64,000 bases of DNA from NCBI GenBank assembly GCA_020848995.1, contig JADLHA010000040.1:1-64000 (forward strand). The letters are read 5' to 3'. The translations under genes and the position numbers were made by a program. Positions within the stretch are counted from its first letter, which is position 1. Every line of letters starts with the position of its first letter. Origin of the DNA: Saprospiraceae bacterium (GTDB taxonomy: Bacteria; Bacteroidota; Bacteroidia; Chitinophagales; Saprospiraceae). Shown here piece after piece: positions 7,156 to 16,342 of this stretch. The notes under the pieces were generated by a model that did no database searches, was not told the DNA's origin, and worked only from the letters and a program-made list of their open reading frames with translations.

Positions 7156-8283
7156 ATGTCTAAAATAATTCTCATCGAATATCATCGATTATTAAAAAGG
7201 GTCTGGATCTTGGGGTGTTGCATACTCATACTTTCAGGATGTAAAGAAGAGATAGAAATCCCAGAACCTCTTGAATCCTATATCTTTTTATACACTTCAA
7301 AGGTTGATGCACAAGCAGTAAATTGCGGATATACTTATTATGAAGAGGCTGGTGATAGAATCAAAAAACATCTCAGAAATTCCGTTCCGAATCTCTCAAA
7401 AAAGGAATTAATTGAACTGGGAAATTATTTCAAAAATAATTATGTTGTTTCACCAATCACCGAGCATACAAGGTCTCCTTGGGCAAAAGAAATCATTGAG
7501 AGAATGAAGCCTTTCCTTATTGAATCAGGGTATTCCCACACCTTATTCACTTTGGAAGATCACTCATTTTCTGCCTTTACAGTTCCAGGTGGAAATATTT
7601 TCATAACAACTGGATTATTGGATCAAATCAATGAAATTGACGAACTGGCATATATCATTGGCCATGAACTTGGACATAATGAAAATAATCATACAACTGA
7701 ATTGGCCAGATTGTATAAATATGTAGAAAATAAATCAAACGAAGGTGGGATATTGAATTACGCAACGACTTCCATTACTCAATTGGGGTCAAAAATATGC
7801 GGAAAGCCTGACGAACTGGAATGCGACCTTGCATCAATGTACCTATTACACAAAGCTGGCTATGATCCGGAAATCGCCATGGGAGGAGTGGAATTATTAA
7901 AAATGTACAGTGAACCAAAACCCGAGGAAGACTGGCGGGCTGCTCTAATGGCCTTTTTCAAATCTCACCCATGGTCAGAAGACAGGGATATTTGTATTAG
8001 AGAATATATTCAAGAGGCAAAATTTAGTGCAGTATGTGAACACATTTATTCAAATAAAAAAGGATTTATTGCTACAAAACAATCTCCGCTAGAGCTCCGG
8101 GAATTTCCAATTAAAAGAGCGAATAGCATTTACAAAATACCAAAAGGAGCGAAAGTCCAGATTGTATGCGACTGTATTGAGCAAGATTACAGAATAAATG
8201 AAGAATGGCTTTACGTTTTATATAAAACAAAGGATAAAAAATATTATGGTTGGGTTGATAAAAAGTTCATTAAACCTGATTAA
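7156..8283 (+). CDS. M48-family metalloprotease lipoprotein with C-terminal SH3-like domain
   Basis: 375 residues from the ATG at 7156; a TTG nine codons upstream is possible but less likely. A lipoprotein signal ends in ILSGC, so the mature protein should be lipid-anchored in the envelope. The peptidase domain has the zinc motif HELGH (near residue 172) followed by ENNH, and the third ligand Glu in ELECDLASMYL. These are diagnostic of M48 (HtpX/BepA/LoiP-like). The last ~65 residues look like a bacterial SH3 domain (LELREFPIK ... YGWVDKKFI), which often binds cell-wall peptides. A role in envelope protein quality control is likely by family. AT-rich, unlike the core genes. Confidence 0.8.
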   Translation: MSKIILIEYHRLLKRVWILGCCILILSGCKEEIEIPEPLESYIFLYTSKVDAQAVNCGYTYYEEAGDRIKKHLRNSVPNLSKKELIELGNYFKNNYVVSPITEHTRSPWAKEIIERMKPFLIESGYSHTLFTLEDHSFSAFTVPGGNIFITTGLLDQINEIDELAYIIGHELGHNENNHTTELARLYKYVENKSNEGGILNYATTSITQLGSKICGKPDELECDLASMYLLHKAGYDPEIAMGGVELLKMYSEPKPEEDWRAALMAFFKSHPWSEDRDICIREYIQEAKFSAVCEHIYSNKKGFIATKQSPLELREFPIKRANSIYKIPKGAKVQIVCDCIEQDYRINEEWLYVLYKTKDKKYYGWVDKKFIKPD

Positions 8284-8348
8284 AGGCACTTCTGAAAATT
8301 TGCAGGAATTTCTTTTACACAGGACATTCCAAGTCAATTGAAATCCAT

Positions 8349-8711
8349 TTAAAGCTTAGAGACGTAATAAGCCAAAGCTGCAATTATTAGCCCGAAAGGC
8401 AAACTAAGAATGTATTTTACGAAACTAATTTTATCGTACAAGAATCCCATAATTACACCAGAGATCAACATAATATTTATATGTTTAATATGAATAATTC
8501 GCGATAAGGCCTCGGCATCCAGGTACAAATATTTAAAAATTAAGAAAAAACAAAAAAGTAGAATCGTCGCAATAATTGTCATTCTAATCTGTGGATCTAT
8601 ACTAAATGCCTGGCCAGAAATTTTTTTAACCAGACCCACTCCAATATAGCTTCCTATCATTGCCACAATAAAGGAGATGCAAAGAATTAACACATAAAAA
8701 TGATTAATCAT
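8349..8711 (-). CDS. Small four-helix membrane protein, unknown
   Basis: 120 residues with four predicted transmembrane segments (about residues 5-28, 43-63, 76-92 and 98-117). No motif I recognise; the loops are short and basic. The gene is AT-rich and isolated. A perfect palindrome that includes a -7 box lies just 14 nt upstream of its ATG, so it is probably regulated at transcription. No function assigned. Confidence 0.55.
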   Translation of the reverse strand: MINHFYVLILCISFIVAMIGSYIGVGLVKKISGQAFSIDPQIRMTIIATILLFCFFLIFKYLYLDAEALSRIIHIKHINIMLISGVIMGFLYDKISFVKYILSLPFGLIIAALAYYVSKL

Positions 8712-8724
8712 ATTTTTGTAAATT

Positions 8725-8747
8725 ATATGCTAACAAAGTTAGCATAT
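8725..8747 (-). promoter_or_regulatory. Palindromic operator overlapping a -7 promoter box
   Basis: Perfect inverted repeat with 10-bp arms, atatgctaac and gttagcatat, around a 3-nt centre. On the minus strand it contains TAACTTTG (8741-8734), a match to the Bacteroidota -7 consensus TAnnTTTG. No good -33 element is seen, which fits a promoter that depends on or is blocked by a regulator. It sits just upstream of the four-helix membrane protein gene. 8748-8934 holds no gene. Confidence 0.55.
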
Positions 8748-8934
8748 AAAGCAACAATGTTAGGGATAGATCCAGTTTAATTTGTTTAAAATTGAGGCTC
8801 ACAGAAAAGGCAAATTGCCAATTATTTATGCAACGCGCTGCTTATTTGGCTTTTACAAAATTAATCCCAAGCTAGAGAAGATTTAAGGCATGGTTCAAAA
8901 TTAAAATAGGGAAATCCATTGCGGTTTCTGCAGG

Positions 8935-9444
8935 TCACCATTCCGGGTGTTTTCCTTCGAGGAGTTGCCGGACGCGAAGAAAGTATTTACTGCGGTGGTA
9001 GAAGTTGCGCAGGGCATCGGCAAGCTCGGGTAGGCGCCGTCCTTCGTCGAAGGCAAGCAGAGCACCTTCGACGGCCGCCAGTGCTTCGCGCTCCATGGTC
9101 TCCAGGCGTTTTTGCGCCTCTTCGTTTTCGATGTTTCCCTCCTGTATGCCTTCGTGGAGCTCCATCAACTCCAGTAAAAAGGCAGGGTCCTCCTCCGCAA
9201 CATCGTTTGCAATGCCCGGAAATTCGGTATCGATCAGGTATCGCAGTCGCAGCAGGGGTTGCGAAAGGGTCTGGTAAGCGCGGTTGAGCACCGCCGCCTG
9301 CAAATCAGAATCGCTGTCGCCTGCCTCCTTCAGATCCGGATGCAGGGCGCGTGACTTTTCGTAGTATCTGCGCCGCAGAAGTGCCGCATCCAGGCCGTAT
9401 GCAGGCTGCAATCCGAAGAGGTCGAAGTAATTGGCATTTTCCAT
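8935..9444 (-). CDS. hscB: Fe-S assembly co-chaperone HscB
   Basis: 169 residues. An N-terminal J-domain (residues 1-75) starts NYFDLFGL and has the essential HPD motif (ALHPDLK), followed by NRAYQTL. The C-terminal helical HSCB oligomerisation domain (residues ~85-165) carries ELMELHE. The length matches HscB. It is expected to pass IscU-bound Fe-S clusters to an HscA/DnaK-type chaperone in the cytosol. No hscA or isc genes are near. It lies 48 nt downstream of rseP on the same strand and may be co-transcribed with it. Confidence 0.85.
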   Translation of the reverse strand: MENANYFDLFGLQPAYGLDAALLRRRYYEKSRALHPDLKEAGDSDSDLQAAVLNRAYQTLSQPLLRLRYLIDTEFPGIANDVAEEDPAFLLELMELHEGIQEGNIENEEAQKRLETMEREALAAVEGALLAFDEGRRLPELADALRNFYHRSKYFLRVRQLLEGKHPEW

Positions 9445-9492
9445 TTTAACCTTCGCGCAATTCTCAGCGATTTGAATACAGGGATTATTGCA

Positions 9493-10830
9493 TCATTTGC
9501 CCATACCGCGCAGCACGTCGAGGCCGTTGGCATACAGCATCAGCGCCATGAGCAGGATGAAACCGATCAGGGTGGCCTTTTCTACGACTTTATCGGGGAC
9601 TTTGCGTCCTGTGACCACCTCGATCAACAGGAAAACTACGTAGCCTCCGTCGAGCGCCGGAATGGGCAGCAGGTTCATAAAGCCGAGTACAATGCTCAGG
9701 ATGGCCGTCATTCTCCAAAAGGCATCCCAATCCCAGCTCGCAGGAAACATATTGGTGATCGATCCGAACCCGCCCAGGGAGTCGCGCGCCTTGATCTCGC
9801 CACTGAACATCTTCGAAAAAGCTTTGAGCTGGGTGGTCAGCAGTTCAATGCCCACCGTGACACCGCGCGGCAGTGCCGCCAGCAAACTGAAGTGTTCCTT
9901 TTCAATGGCGAGAAAATGGTTGGCTGGTTGCCATTCGATACCGATCATGCCCTGGGCATTGGTCTTCACTTGCATGCGGATGCTGTCTCCATGCCTGAGC
10001 AGTCCCAGGTCAAATTGCCGGTCGGGTTGTCTGCGGATGATGCGGGCCACTTCATGGAGATACACCGCCGGTTGTCCGTCAATCTCAAAAAACCGGTCTC
10101 CGGGCTGTATGCCCGCGCCTTCGGCTGGAGTTCCGGACATGACGCGCATCACCTCGGTGGGTACGCGCGGCGAGATGAAGTCCATTTTCTTAAAATCCGG
10201 CTTGGTCAGTCTGGAAATGTATTCAGGGGCAAGCTCCAGGGTCATTGGCTGTCCGTCTCGAACCAGTTGAAGGCGTTTGTCTTTTTCGAGGATCAGGTTT
10301 TTGAGGATTGCCGCTTTATCGAATCGCTCGAGCGGAACAGCGCCTACTCCGGTAATGCGGTCGCCGTCGCGCAAGCCCACCTCGCGTGCAAAGCTGTCGA
10401 CGGCAATGCCATAGGTCAGCGATTGGGTCGGAAGGTACTCCTGGCCATTTTTCCAAAGCAACAGTGCGAACAACAAAAATCCAAAAATGAAGTTAACCGT
10501 TACGCCCCCGATCATGATGATGAGCCGTTGCCAGGCCGGTTTTGATCGAAACTCCCACGGTTGTGGCTCCGAACTCAGCTGCGCCATGTCGAAACTCTCG
10601 TCGACCATGCCGGAGATTTTTACATATCCGCCCAGCGGCAGCCAGCCCAGACCCCACTCGGTATCGCCGATCTTCTTTTTAAACAGCGAAAACCAGGGAT
10701 TGAAAAACAGATAAAATTTTTCGACCCGTGTTTTAAACCAGCGCGCCGGGGTGAAGTGCCCCAACTCGTGGAGGACCACCAGGATCGTCAGACTTAACAG
10801 CAACTGGCTTACTTTGATGAGGATCTCCAT
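9493..10830 (-). CDS. rseP: Site-2 zinc protease RseP
   Basis: 445 residues from the ATG at 10830, chosen because it starts right before the first membrane helix; an in-frame start 26 codons upstream adds an unlikely extension. The zinc site HELGHF lies in the first helix (near residue 22) and the NLLPIPALDGG motif (third ligand Asp) in a C-terminal helix. Two PDZ-like segments lie between them (near residues 125-290). Family role: intramembrane cleavage of anti-sigma factors and signal-peptide remnants. It follows the DEAD-box helicase gene by about 95 nt and precedes hscB. Confidence 0.9.
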   Translation of the reverse strand: MEILIKVSQLLLSLTILVVLHELGHFTPARWFKTRVEKFYLFFNPWFSLFKKKIGDTEWGLGWLPLGGYVKISGMVDESFDMAQLSSEPQPWEFRSKPAWQRLIIMIGGVTVNFIFGFLLFALLLWKNGQEYLPTQSLTYGIAVDSFAREVGLRDGDRITGVGAVPLERFDKAAILKNLILEKDKRLQLVRDGQPMTLELAPEYISRLTKPDFKKMDFISPRVPTEVMRVMSGTPAEGAGIQPGDRFFEIDGQPAVYLHEVARIIRRQPDRQFDLGLLRHGDSIRMQVKTNAQGMIGIEWQPANHFLAIEKEHFSLLAALPRGVTVGIELLTTQLKAFSKMFSGEIKARDSLGGFGSITNMFPASWDWDAFWRMTAILSIVLGFMNLLPIPALDGGYVVFLLIEVVTGRKVPDKVVEKATLIGFILLMALMLYANGLDVLRGMGK

Positions 10831-10924
10831 CCGTTCGATTTGATGTTTGAAACAAGGAATGCGGCGTTTTGTTGGCGGGGTTCCGTCAGGCAGCGCCGTA
10901 AACCGCAAGAGTATGCCGCGGGCT

Positions 10925-12595
10925 TCATCTCTTCCCCGGCTTTTTTGCGTCGGCGCGCCTGAAAGTCACTTCGCGCTTTTTCCATTTGAGGCCCTTCTGT
11001 CCTTCCAGCCTTCTGGCGCTGTCGGCGTCGGTCACAAAAAAGGAATAGCTGTTGAACATATCGATGTCGCGGATTGCCCTTCCGCTTACGCTCGTTAACT
11101 TAAAGATGAGTTCGCGCAATTCGTCATAGCGCATCTGGTCGAGTTTTCCGAGGCTAACAAACATTCGTATGTCTCCGGAGGCAGCATGTTTGGATCCGCC
11201 CCCACCCTTTTTGGAAGGTTTTCCACTTGCAGGCGGTGTGGGTGCGTCGCGGAACCGTTCATCCACGTTGAGGTCTTCCTGGTTGCGGCGGGCCTGGGCC
11301 AGTCGCTCGAGTTCGGGTGCCAGCACGATCCGGACCAGCTCATCTTTGCTGAGTTGCATCAGTGGCCAGACCCATTCGTTTGGCAGTGCGACGCCGTCTC
11401 CGGCTTGTTTTTTGCTTTCCATCACCGACTCCACGAATCGCCTCACGCGCATTTCGGCCACTTCATCGGCGGTGGGTATGCGAAAGCGTTCAAACCGCAG
11501 GCGCGCCGACTTCTCGATCCGGTGCAGCTTATAAGCCTCTTTGACGTGCAACAGCGCAATGGATATCCCTTTTTGTCCGGCACGGGCGGTCCGGCCGCTC
11601 CGGTGGGTATAGTTTTCGATGTCGTCGGGGAGGTGGTAGTGGATGATGTGGGTCAGATTTTTTACGTCGATGCCCCGGGCAGCGACATCTGTGGCAAAAA
11701 GTATGGGCACGTAGCGGTTGCGAAACCGGTTCATGACTTTGTCGCGCTGCGGCTGGTCGAGGTCACCGTGGATGCAATCGACGCGATAGCCGTCTTTGAG
11801 CAGGGCATCGCTGAGCTCCTGTGTCTCCAAACGCGTATTGCAAAAAACGATGCCGTAAAATCCGGGATGGTAGTCGACGATGCGTTTCAGTGCCACCAAT
11901 TTATCCTTGGCATGCACCACCGCGTATTGGTGGCTGATGTCGGGATGGCTGTCGTCCTTTTTTCCGGCGCGAACCTCCACCGGCTCGCGCAGGTAGCGGG
12001 CTGCAATTTCGCGCACTTCGGACGACATGGTTGCGGAAAACAATGCGGTGGATTTTGAGGCGGGCGTCTGGGACAGGATGCGCTCCAGGTCATCGCGGAA
12101 TCCCATGTTGAGCATTTCGTCGGCCTCGTCGAGGACCACCCTGCGAAGCTGATCCATGCGAATGGCTTTGCGGTCGATGAGGTCAACCAGGCGTCCCGGA
12201 GTTGCCACCACCACCTGAGCGCCTTCGCGCAAGGCCCGGATTTGCTGGCTGATGCTCGACCCGCCGTACACCGCGACGATGCGCAGCGCCCGGAGCGGCG
12301 CACCATAACGGGCCAGGTCACCGGCAATTTGCATGCACAATTCGCGGGTAGGCGCCAGAATCAATGCCTGGGGATTGCGGTTGTCGAGTTCGGCGAGCTG
12401 AAGGACGGGCATGCCAAAGGCTGCCGTTTTGCCGGTACCCGTGCGGGCAAGTCCGATGCAGTCCAAATCCGGATTGAGTAATACCGGGATGGCCTTTTGC
12501 TGGATTTCCGTGGGTACGGAAATTCCCATCCCCCTCAAGCCCTCGGCGAGGTCCGGCCGGATGCCCAGGCCTTCAAAGTCATTGTAGTGCTCCAT
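10925..12595 (-). CDS. DEAD-box RNA helicase with DbpA-type RNA-binding domain (DeaD/CshA-like)
   Basis: 556 residues. The N-terminal helicase core has the Q-motif (PTEIQQKAIP), Walker A ARTGTGKT, PTRELC, TPGRL, Walker B DEAD and SAT. The second domain has FATDVAARGID and HRSGRTARAG. A linker rich in Lys and Ser (~residues 440-470) leads to a C-terminal DbpA-like RNA-binding domain (IRMFVSLGKLDQM, then GRAIRDIDMFNSYSF). Expected role: RNA unwinding in ribosome assembly or cold adaptation. It follows the RRM-protein gene on the same strand, separated by a terminator. Confidence 0.88.
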   Translation of the reverse strand: MEHYNDFEGLGIRPDLAEGLRGMGISVPTEIQQKAIPVLLNPDLDCIGLARTGTGKTAAFGMPVLQLAELDNRNPQALILAPTRELCMQIAGDLARYGAPLRALRIVAVYGGSSISQQIRALREGAQVVVATPGRLVDLIDRKAIRMDQLRRVVLDEADEMLNMGFRDDLERILSQTPASKSTALFSATMSSEVREIAARYLREPVEVRAGKKDDSHPDISHQYAVVHAKDKLVALKRIVDYHPGFYGIVFCNTRLETQELSDALLKDGYRVDCIHGDLDQPQRDKVMNRFRNRYVPILFATDVAARGIDVKNLTHIIHYHLPDDIENYTHRSGRTARAGQKGISIALLHVKEAYKLHRIEKSARLRFERFRIPTADEVAEMRVRRFVESVMESKKQAGDGVALPNEWVWPLMQLSKDELVRIVLAPELERLAQARRNQEDLNVDERFRDAPTPPASGKPSKKGGGGSKHAASGDIRMFVSLGKLDQMRYDELRELIFKLTSVSGRAIRDIDMFNSYSFFVTDADSARRLEGQKGLKWKKREVTFRRADAKKPGKR

Positions 12596-12612
12596 GCAAT
12601 GTGCTGAATGGT

Positions 12613-12645
12613 AAAAAGAATACCTGCCTGTGCAGGCAGGTATTC
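12613..12645 (-). terminator. Intrinsic terminator of the RRM-protein gene
   Basis: Perfect 13-bp stem (gaatacctgcctg at 12618-12630 with its complement at 12633-12645). On the minus strand it is followed by a TTTTT run (12617-12613). It lies between the RRM gene and the helicase gene, both on the minus strand. Confidence 0.75.
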
Positions 12646-12717
12646 GGTTTGTATGGTCTTGGTACCTCAGGCCCTAAACCCAACTCACACGAGCTGAGGG
12701 GCCGCGAGCGATTCAAT

Positions 12718-13035
12718 TCAAAACCTCCTCTTGAAGCGGTCATTGCCGCCTCCGTCGCGGTTCGAAGGACGGAAGGGCTTGCGCTCCCTCTGCTCAGGCG
12801 GGCGGGCTTCGGACACCGAAATGGCGCGCTCCTTGATCTGCTTCTGATCCAGGTTGGCAATGGCATCCTGGGCTTCGTGGTCGTTTGGCATTTCCACAAA
12901 ACCGAAGCCTTTGCTTCTGCCGGTCATTTTGTCGGTGATGATTTTAACGGAAGACACTTCGCCGTATTCGGCAAACATGGCCTCCAATTGGGCTTCCTTA
13001 ACTGAGTAGTCAAGGTTTCCTACGTACAGGTTCAT
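12718..13035 (-). CDS. RNA-binding protein with one RRM domain
   Basis: 105 residues. A single RRM covers residues 1-80: RNP2 is LYVGNL at residues 3-8 and RNP1 is KGFGFVEM near residues 43-50, with the full beta-alpha-beta pattern. The last ~25 residues are Arg/Gly-rich (ending DRFKRRF). Such small RRM proteins are common in Bacteroidota and cyanobacteria and are usually abundant and cold-responsive; a role as RNA chaperone is inferred. It has its own promoter and terminator and lies next to an RNA helicase gene. Confidence 0.88.
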   Translation of the reverse strand: MNLYVGNLDYSVKEAQLEAMFAEYGEVSSVKIITDKMTGRSKGFGFVEMPNDHEAQDAIANLDQKQIKERAISVSEARPPEQRERKPFRPSNRDGGGNDRFKRRF

Positions 13036-13129
13036 TATGAAAATATTTAAAAATGAAAAAAATTACAATGGATGATGGTGGGGCGGGTGGATGATGCTAT
13101 GCGGGCAATTGGTCTATAGTCGTATAACG

Positions 13130-13164
13130 CAAAGGTACTACATAAAATTCCAATTCTTTCAAAA
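13130..13164 (-). promoter_or_regulatory. Promoter of the RRM-protein gene
   Basis: On the minus strand a -7 box TACCTTTG (13137-13130) follows a TTTTG (13164-13160) 22 nt upstream, close to the Bacteroidota TTTG-N19-TAnnTTTG consensus. It predicts a leader of about 90 nt. 13165-13343 otherwise shows nothing recognisable. Confidence 0.55.
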
Positions 13165-13343
13165 TCTTTTTTTTAGCTTTCGAAGGTCTGCTGCTCCAGG
13201 GCACAGGCCGCTCATGATCCGGCCCAAACCTACCCGAAAAATGGCCGCCGTTCCCCCTGAATTTGCCCCCTGGTTTCGGATATCCGGACTCCGTTTAATA
13301 TCTTGCACGGCTGATCGAGACGACCACCCAATCAGATGAAATC

Positions 13344-15236
13344 ATGGATTTGAAGAAGGCATTCTCCGCTTTGGCCAGGGTCGATTGGCTATGGCTCCTG
13401 CTTGCCCATGCAGGCCTTGCCATCCTGCTGTACCACCGCGCCCTTGAATTTGGCTACGTGCTCGACGACGTCATCGTGTACACCGAGAACAGCTTTGTGC
13501 AAAAAGGTTTTGCCGGGATCCGGGACATCCTCGCGCATGAGAGTTTCACCGGCTATTTTGGCGAGCAAAAAGACCTCGTTGCGGGAGCGCGTTACCGCCC
13601 CCTTTCGATCGTCAGTTTCGCCATCGAGTACGAGCTGCTGGGCCACAATCCCATGATCAGCCACCTGGTCAACATCCTCTTATACGCCCTTACCGCAACG
13701 ATGCTTTACCTCTGGTTGTCGAGGCTGGTTCCGACCGCACCTGGCGTCAGGGGGCTGCCTGGACTGGCGGCTATGGCTTCGCTGCTGTTCCTGGCCCACC
13801 CGGTGCACTCCGAGGCTGTAGCCAACATCAAAGGGCGCGACGAGATCATGTGTTTGCTGTTTTCCCTTTGTGCGGCCTGGGGCTGGTTGAAATTCGTCGA
13901 CCGGCGCAAGCCCCTCCACGCTCTTTTCGCCAGTACTTCGTTTTTACTCGCCCTGTTCTCCAAAGAAAACGCGATCACCTTTGCTGCCGTCATCCCCCTG
14001 AGCGTCCATTTCTTTCGAAACCAGCCTTTGAAAAAAGCGCTGGTCGCGAGCTGGCCCTTGCAATTGTGTGCACTGCTCTTCGTGCTCGTGCGATGGAAAG
14101 TCATCGGCTACCTGCTCAGCAGCGGTGCAGTCATCACCGACTTGATGAACAATCCCTTCGTCGGCATGAACACCGCCGAGAAGACCGCTACGGTGTTTTA
14201 CACATTCATCTGGTACTATAAGCTCCTGATCTTTCCACACCCCCTGACCCACGACTATTATCCCTACCACGTGCCCCGGTCCGAATGGACGGATCTCATC
14301 CCAATTGCGGCCTTCCTGCTTACTGCCGGGCTGATCTACCTCGCCTTCCGGTTGCGGCGTCGCCATCCGGTGATGAGCTACAGCCTGTTTTATTATTTCA
14401 TTACCTTTTCCATCGTCTCCAACCTCGTTTTCCCGGTAGGAACCTTCATGAACGAGCGTTTCTTGTTCATGCCATCGGTTGCCTTCAGCCTGGTAACTGC
14501 ACTGGGGATCCGGACGCTCGGCAGCTGGTCTCCTCCGAAAGGCCCCTGGCTGGCAACTACCGCCCTGTTGGCCCTGATGCTTCCCTATGGACTCAAAACC
14601 CTGGACCGCGTTCCGGACTGGGAAGACGGTTTTAAGCTCAACCTCTCCGCGGTAAAGGTTTCCAAAAACAGCGCCCGCATCAACCTGTTTACCGGGGTCT
14701 CCTATTTTCAGAAATACCAGGCGGAGTCCGACCCGAATCGCAAATACGAATCCCTGAAGTCCGCTGAACAGTACATCGACCGCGCCCTGAAAATTTTTCC
14801 GCAATACGGACAGGCGCTGAATATGAAATCGGGGGTATTGGCAGAATGGTTAAAAAAGGACAACGACATCCACCGCTTTTTAAAATCCCTGGAAGAAGTG
14901 ATCCGGGTAAAACCAGACCTTGACTTCGTCACCAAATATATGGAATACCTGACGCGCGATGCCGACAACAATGCGATCATGATTCCCTTTTTCAAACGGG
15001 TGGGCTACGAAGTCCTGTACAAAGAGGAGCACAACTACGCCTTCGCCATTCACTTTCTGGGAATGGCCTATAAAATTGACAGCCAGGATGCGGAGCTGTG
15101 CTTTTACATCGCACAGGCTTATTCGGATTTCGCCAAATTTGGGAAAGCCAAGCCGGCAAAGATTGCCGAGTACGAGCAAAAATCCATTGACTTTTACAAC
15201 CAGGCAGCGAGCCTTGACCCCAGGTATGCCCGATGA
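13344..15236 (+). CDS. TMTC-like membrane protein with TPR domain (DUF1736/PMT-type)
   Basis: 630 residues. Residues 1-~420 form a polytopic glycosyltransferase C-like membrane region: DDVIVYTEN after the first helix carries the acidic residues typical of GT-C enzymes, and HPVHSEAVANIKGRDE near residue 155 is a signature of the TMTC/DUF1736 family. The C-terminal ~200 residues are helical repeats (TPR-like) carrying ARINLFTGVSYF and AEQYIDRALKIFPQYGQAL. In animals this family does O-mannosylation; bacterial members are uncharacterised. Its stop overlaps the dprA start by 11 bases. Confidence 0.75.
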   Translation: MDLKKAFSALARVDWLWLLLAHAGLAILLYHRALEFGYVLDDVIVYTENSFVQKGFAGIRDILAHESFTGYFGEQKDLVAGARYRPLSIVSFAIEYELLGHNPMISHLVNILLYALTATMLYLWLSRLVPTAPGVRGLPGLAAMASLLFLAHPVHSEAVANIKGRDEIMCLLFSLCAAWGWLKFVDRRKPLHALFASTSFLLALFSKENAITFAAVIPLSVHFFRNQPLKKALVASWPLQLCALLFVLVRWKVIGYLLSSGAVITDLMNNPFVGMNTAEKTATVFYTFIWYYKLLIFPHPLTHDYYPYHVPRSEWTDLIPIAAFLLTAGLIYLAFRLRRRHPVMSYSLFYYFITFSIVSNLVFPVGTFMNERFLFMPSVAFSLVTALGIRTLGSWSPPKGPWLATTALLALMLPYGLKTLDRVPDWEDGFKLNLSAVKVSKNSARINLFTGVSYFQKYQAESDPNRKYESLKSAEQYIDRALKIFPQYGQALNMKSGVLAEWLKKDNDIHRFLKSLEEVIRVKPDLDFVTKYMEYLTRDADNNAIMIPFFKRVGYEVLYKEEHNYAFAIHFLGMAYKIDSQDAELCFYIAQAYSDFAKFGKAKPAKIAEYEQKSIDFYNQAASLDPRYAR

Positions 15237-16332
15237 ACAACTCCTGTACCAGGTTGCGCTGACAAAAGTAGCTCACGTTGGGCCCGTCACGGCGCGCACC
15301 CTTTTGCGCCAGGTTGAGAGTCCCAAACAGTTGTTCGTTTCGTCAGCCGGAGGGCTGCGAAGGTTGCACAGGCTCAGCGCACGCATCCGCACGGCCTTGT
15401 CCAACCCGGAAGCCCTGCGTGCCGCCGAAGCGGAGTTGCGCTTTGCCGAAGCCAACGGCATTCGCGTGCTCTGGGTAGAGCACGAAGAATACCCATGGCG
15501 TTTGCGGCAGCACGAGGATTCTCCGTTGGTGATCTACTGCAAGGGCAACGCAAAGATGAATCCGGAACGCGCAATAGCCGTTGTTGGCACCCGCAACATC
15601 ACCGAACATGGACGCGCGTTGACCGAAATCCTGGTCGCCGGTCTTGCAGGTCAAAACATTCAAGTCGTCAGCGGACTGGCCTACGGCGTCGATGCCTGTG
15701 CACACGGCATGTGCCTGCAACACGGGATTGAAACCATTGGCGTACTTGGACATGGTCTCGACCGGATGTATCCGCAAGAACACCGGACGCTGGCGCGCAA
15801 CATGCTGAACTGCGGGGGCCTCGTTACCGAATTTGGAATGGACACCCGCCCTGACCGGGAAAACTTTCCCATGCGCAACCGCATCATCGCTGGCATGTGC
15901 GATGCCCTGGTCGTCGTTGAAACCGGTGTGAAGGGTGGCAGCATCATCACAGCTGAAATCGCCAATTCCTATAACCGCGACGTGTTTGCATTTCCAGGTC
16001 GCGTTAGCGATCCCTATGCGCGAGGCTGCAACAAACTCATCCGCGAAAACAGCGCTCAACTCATCGAATCGGCAGAAGACCTGCTCGCATCGATGAATTG
16101 GGACCTTCCCGTGCGGTCCCGTCCTTTGGCAAATCCCGTTTTATTTGACGAGCTCAATCCCGAAGAGAAACTCATCTGTGAGGCACTCCGCAAACATGGA
16201 GAATTGCACATCGACCAGTTTCACGAGTTTGTGGGAATAGGTCCAGGGAAGTTGGCAGCAACCCTGACAAGCCTTGAGTTCAGGGGGCTGGTGCGAAGCC
16301 ACCCGGGAAAAAAGTATACCTTTGCGCATTAA
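15226..16332 (+). CDS. dprA: DNA-processing protein DprA
   Basis: 368 residues from the ATG at 15226; longer in-frame starts lie inside the upstream gene. The Rossmann-like DprA core has AIAVVGTRNITEHG, VVSGLAYGVDACAHG, GVLGHGLDRMYPQEH, NFPMRNRIIAGMCDALVVVE and GSIITAEIA, all diagnostic. An N-terminal helix-hairpin-helix-like segment precedes it, and a C-terminal winged-helix DprA domain ends the protein (ICEALRKHGELHIDQF). It loads RecA on incoming single-stranded DNA during natural transformation. It overlaps the upstream membrane-protein gene, so the two are probably co-transcribed. Confidence 0.92.
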   Translation: MPDEQLLYQVALTKVAHVGPVTARTLLRQVESPKQLFVSSAGGLRRLHRLSARIRTALSNPEALRAAEAELRFAEANGIRVLWVEHEEYPWRLRQHEDSPLVIYCKGNAKMNPERAIAVVGTRNITEHGRALTEILVAGLAGQNIQVVSGLAYGVDACAHGMCLQHGIETIGVLGHGLDRMYPQEHRTLARNMLNCGGLVTEFGMDTRPDRENFPMRNRIIAGMCDALVVVETGVKGGSIITAEIANSYNRDVFAFPGRVSDPYARGCNKLIRENSAQLIESAEDLLASMNWDLPVRSRPLANPVLFDELNPEEKLICEALRKHGELHIDQFHEFVGIGPGKLAATLTSLEFRGLVRSHPGKKYTFAH

Positions 16333-16342
16333 TGTTATTTAC

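Noticed and set aside
9472-10545. 357-residue plus-strand frame opposite rseP
   Set aside because: Shadow of a GC-rich gene; rseP on the other strand has all catalytic motifs.
11186-12058. 290-residue frame opposite the DEAD-box helicase
   Set aside because: Antisense shadow; the helicase frame carries every conserved motif.
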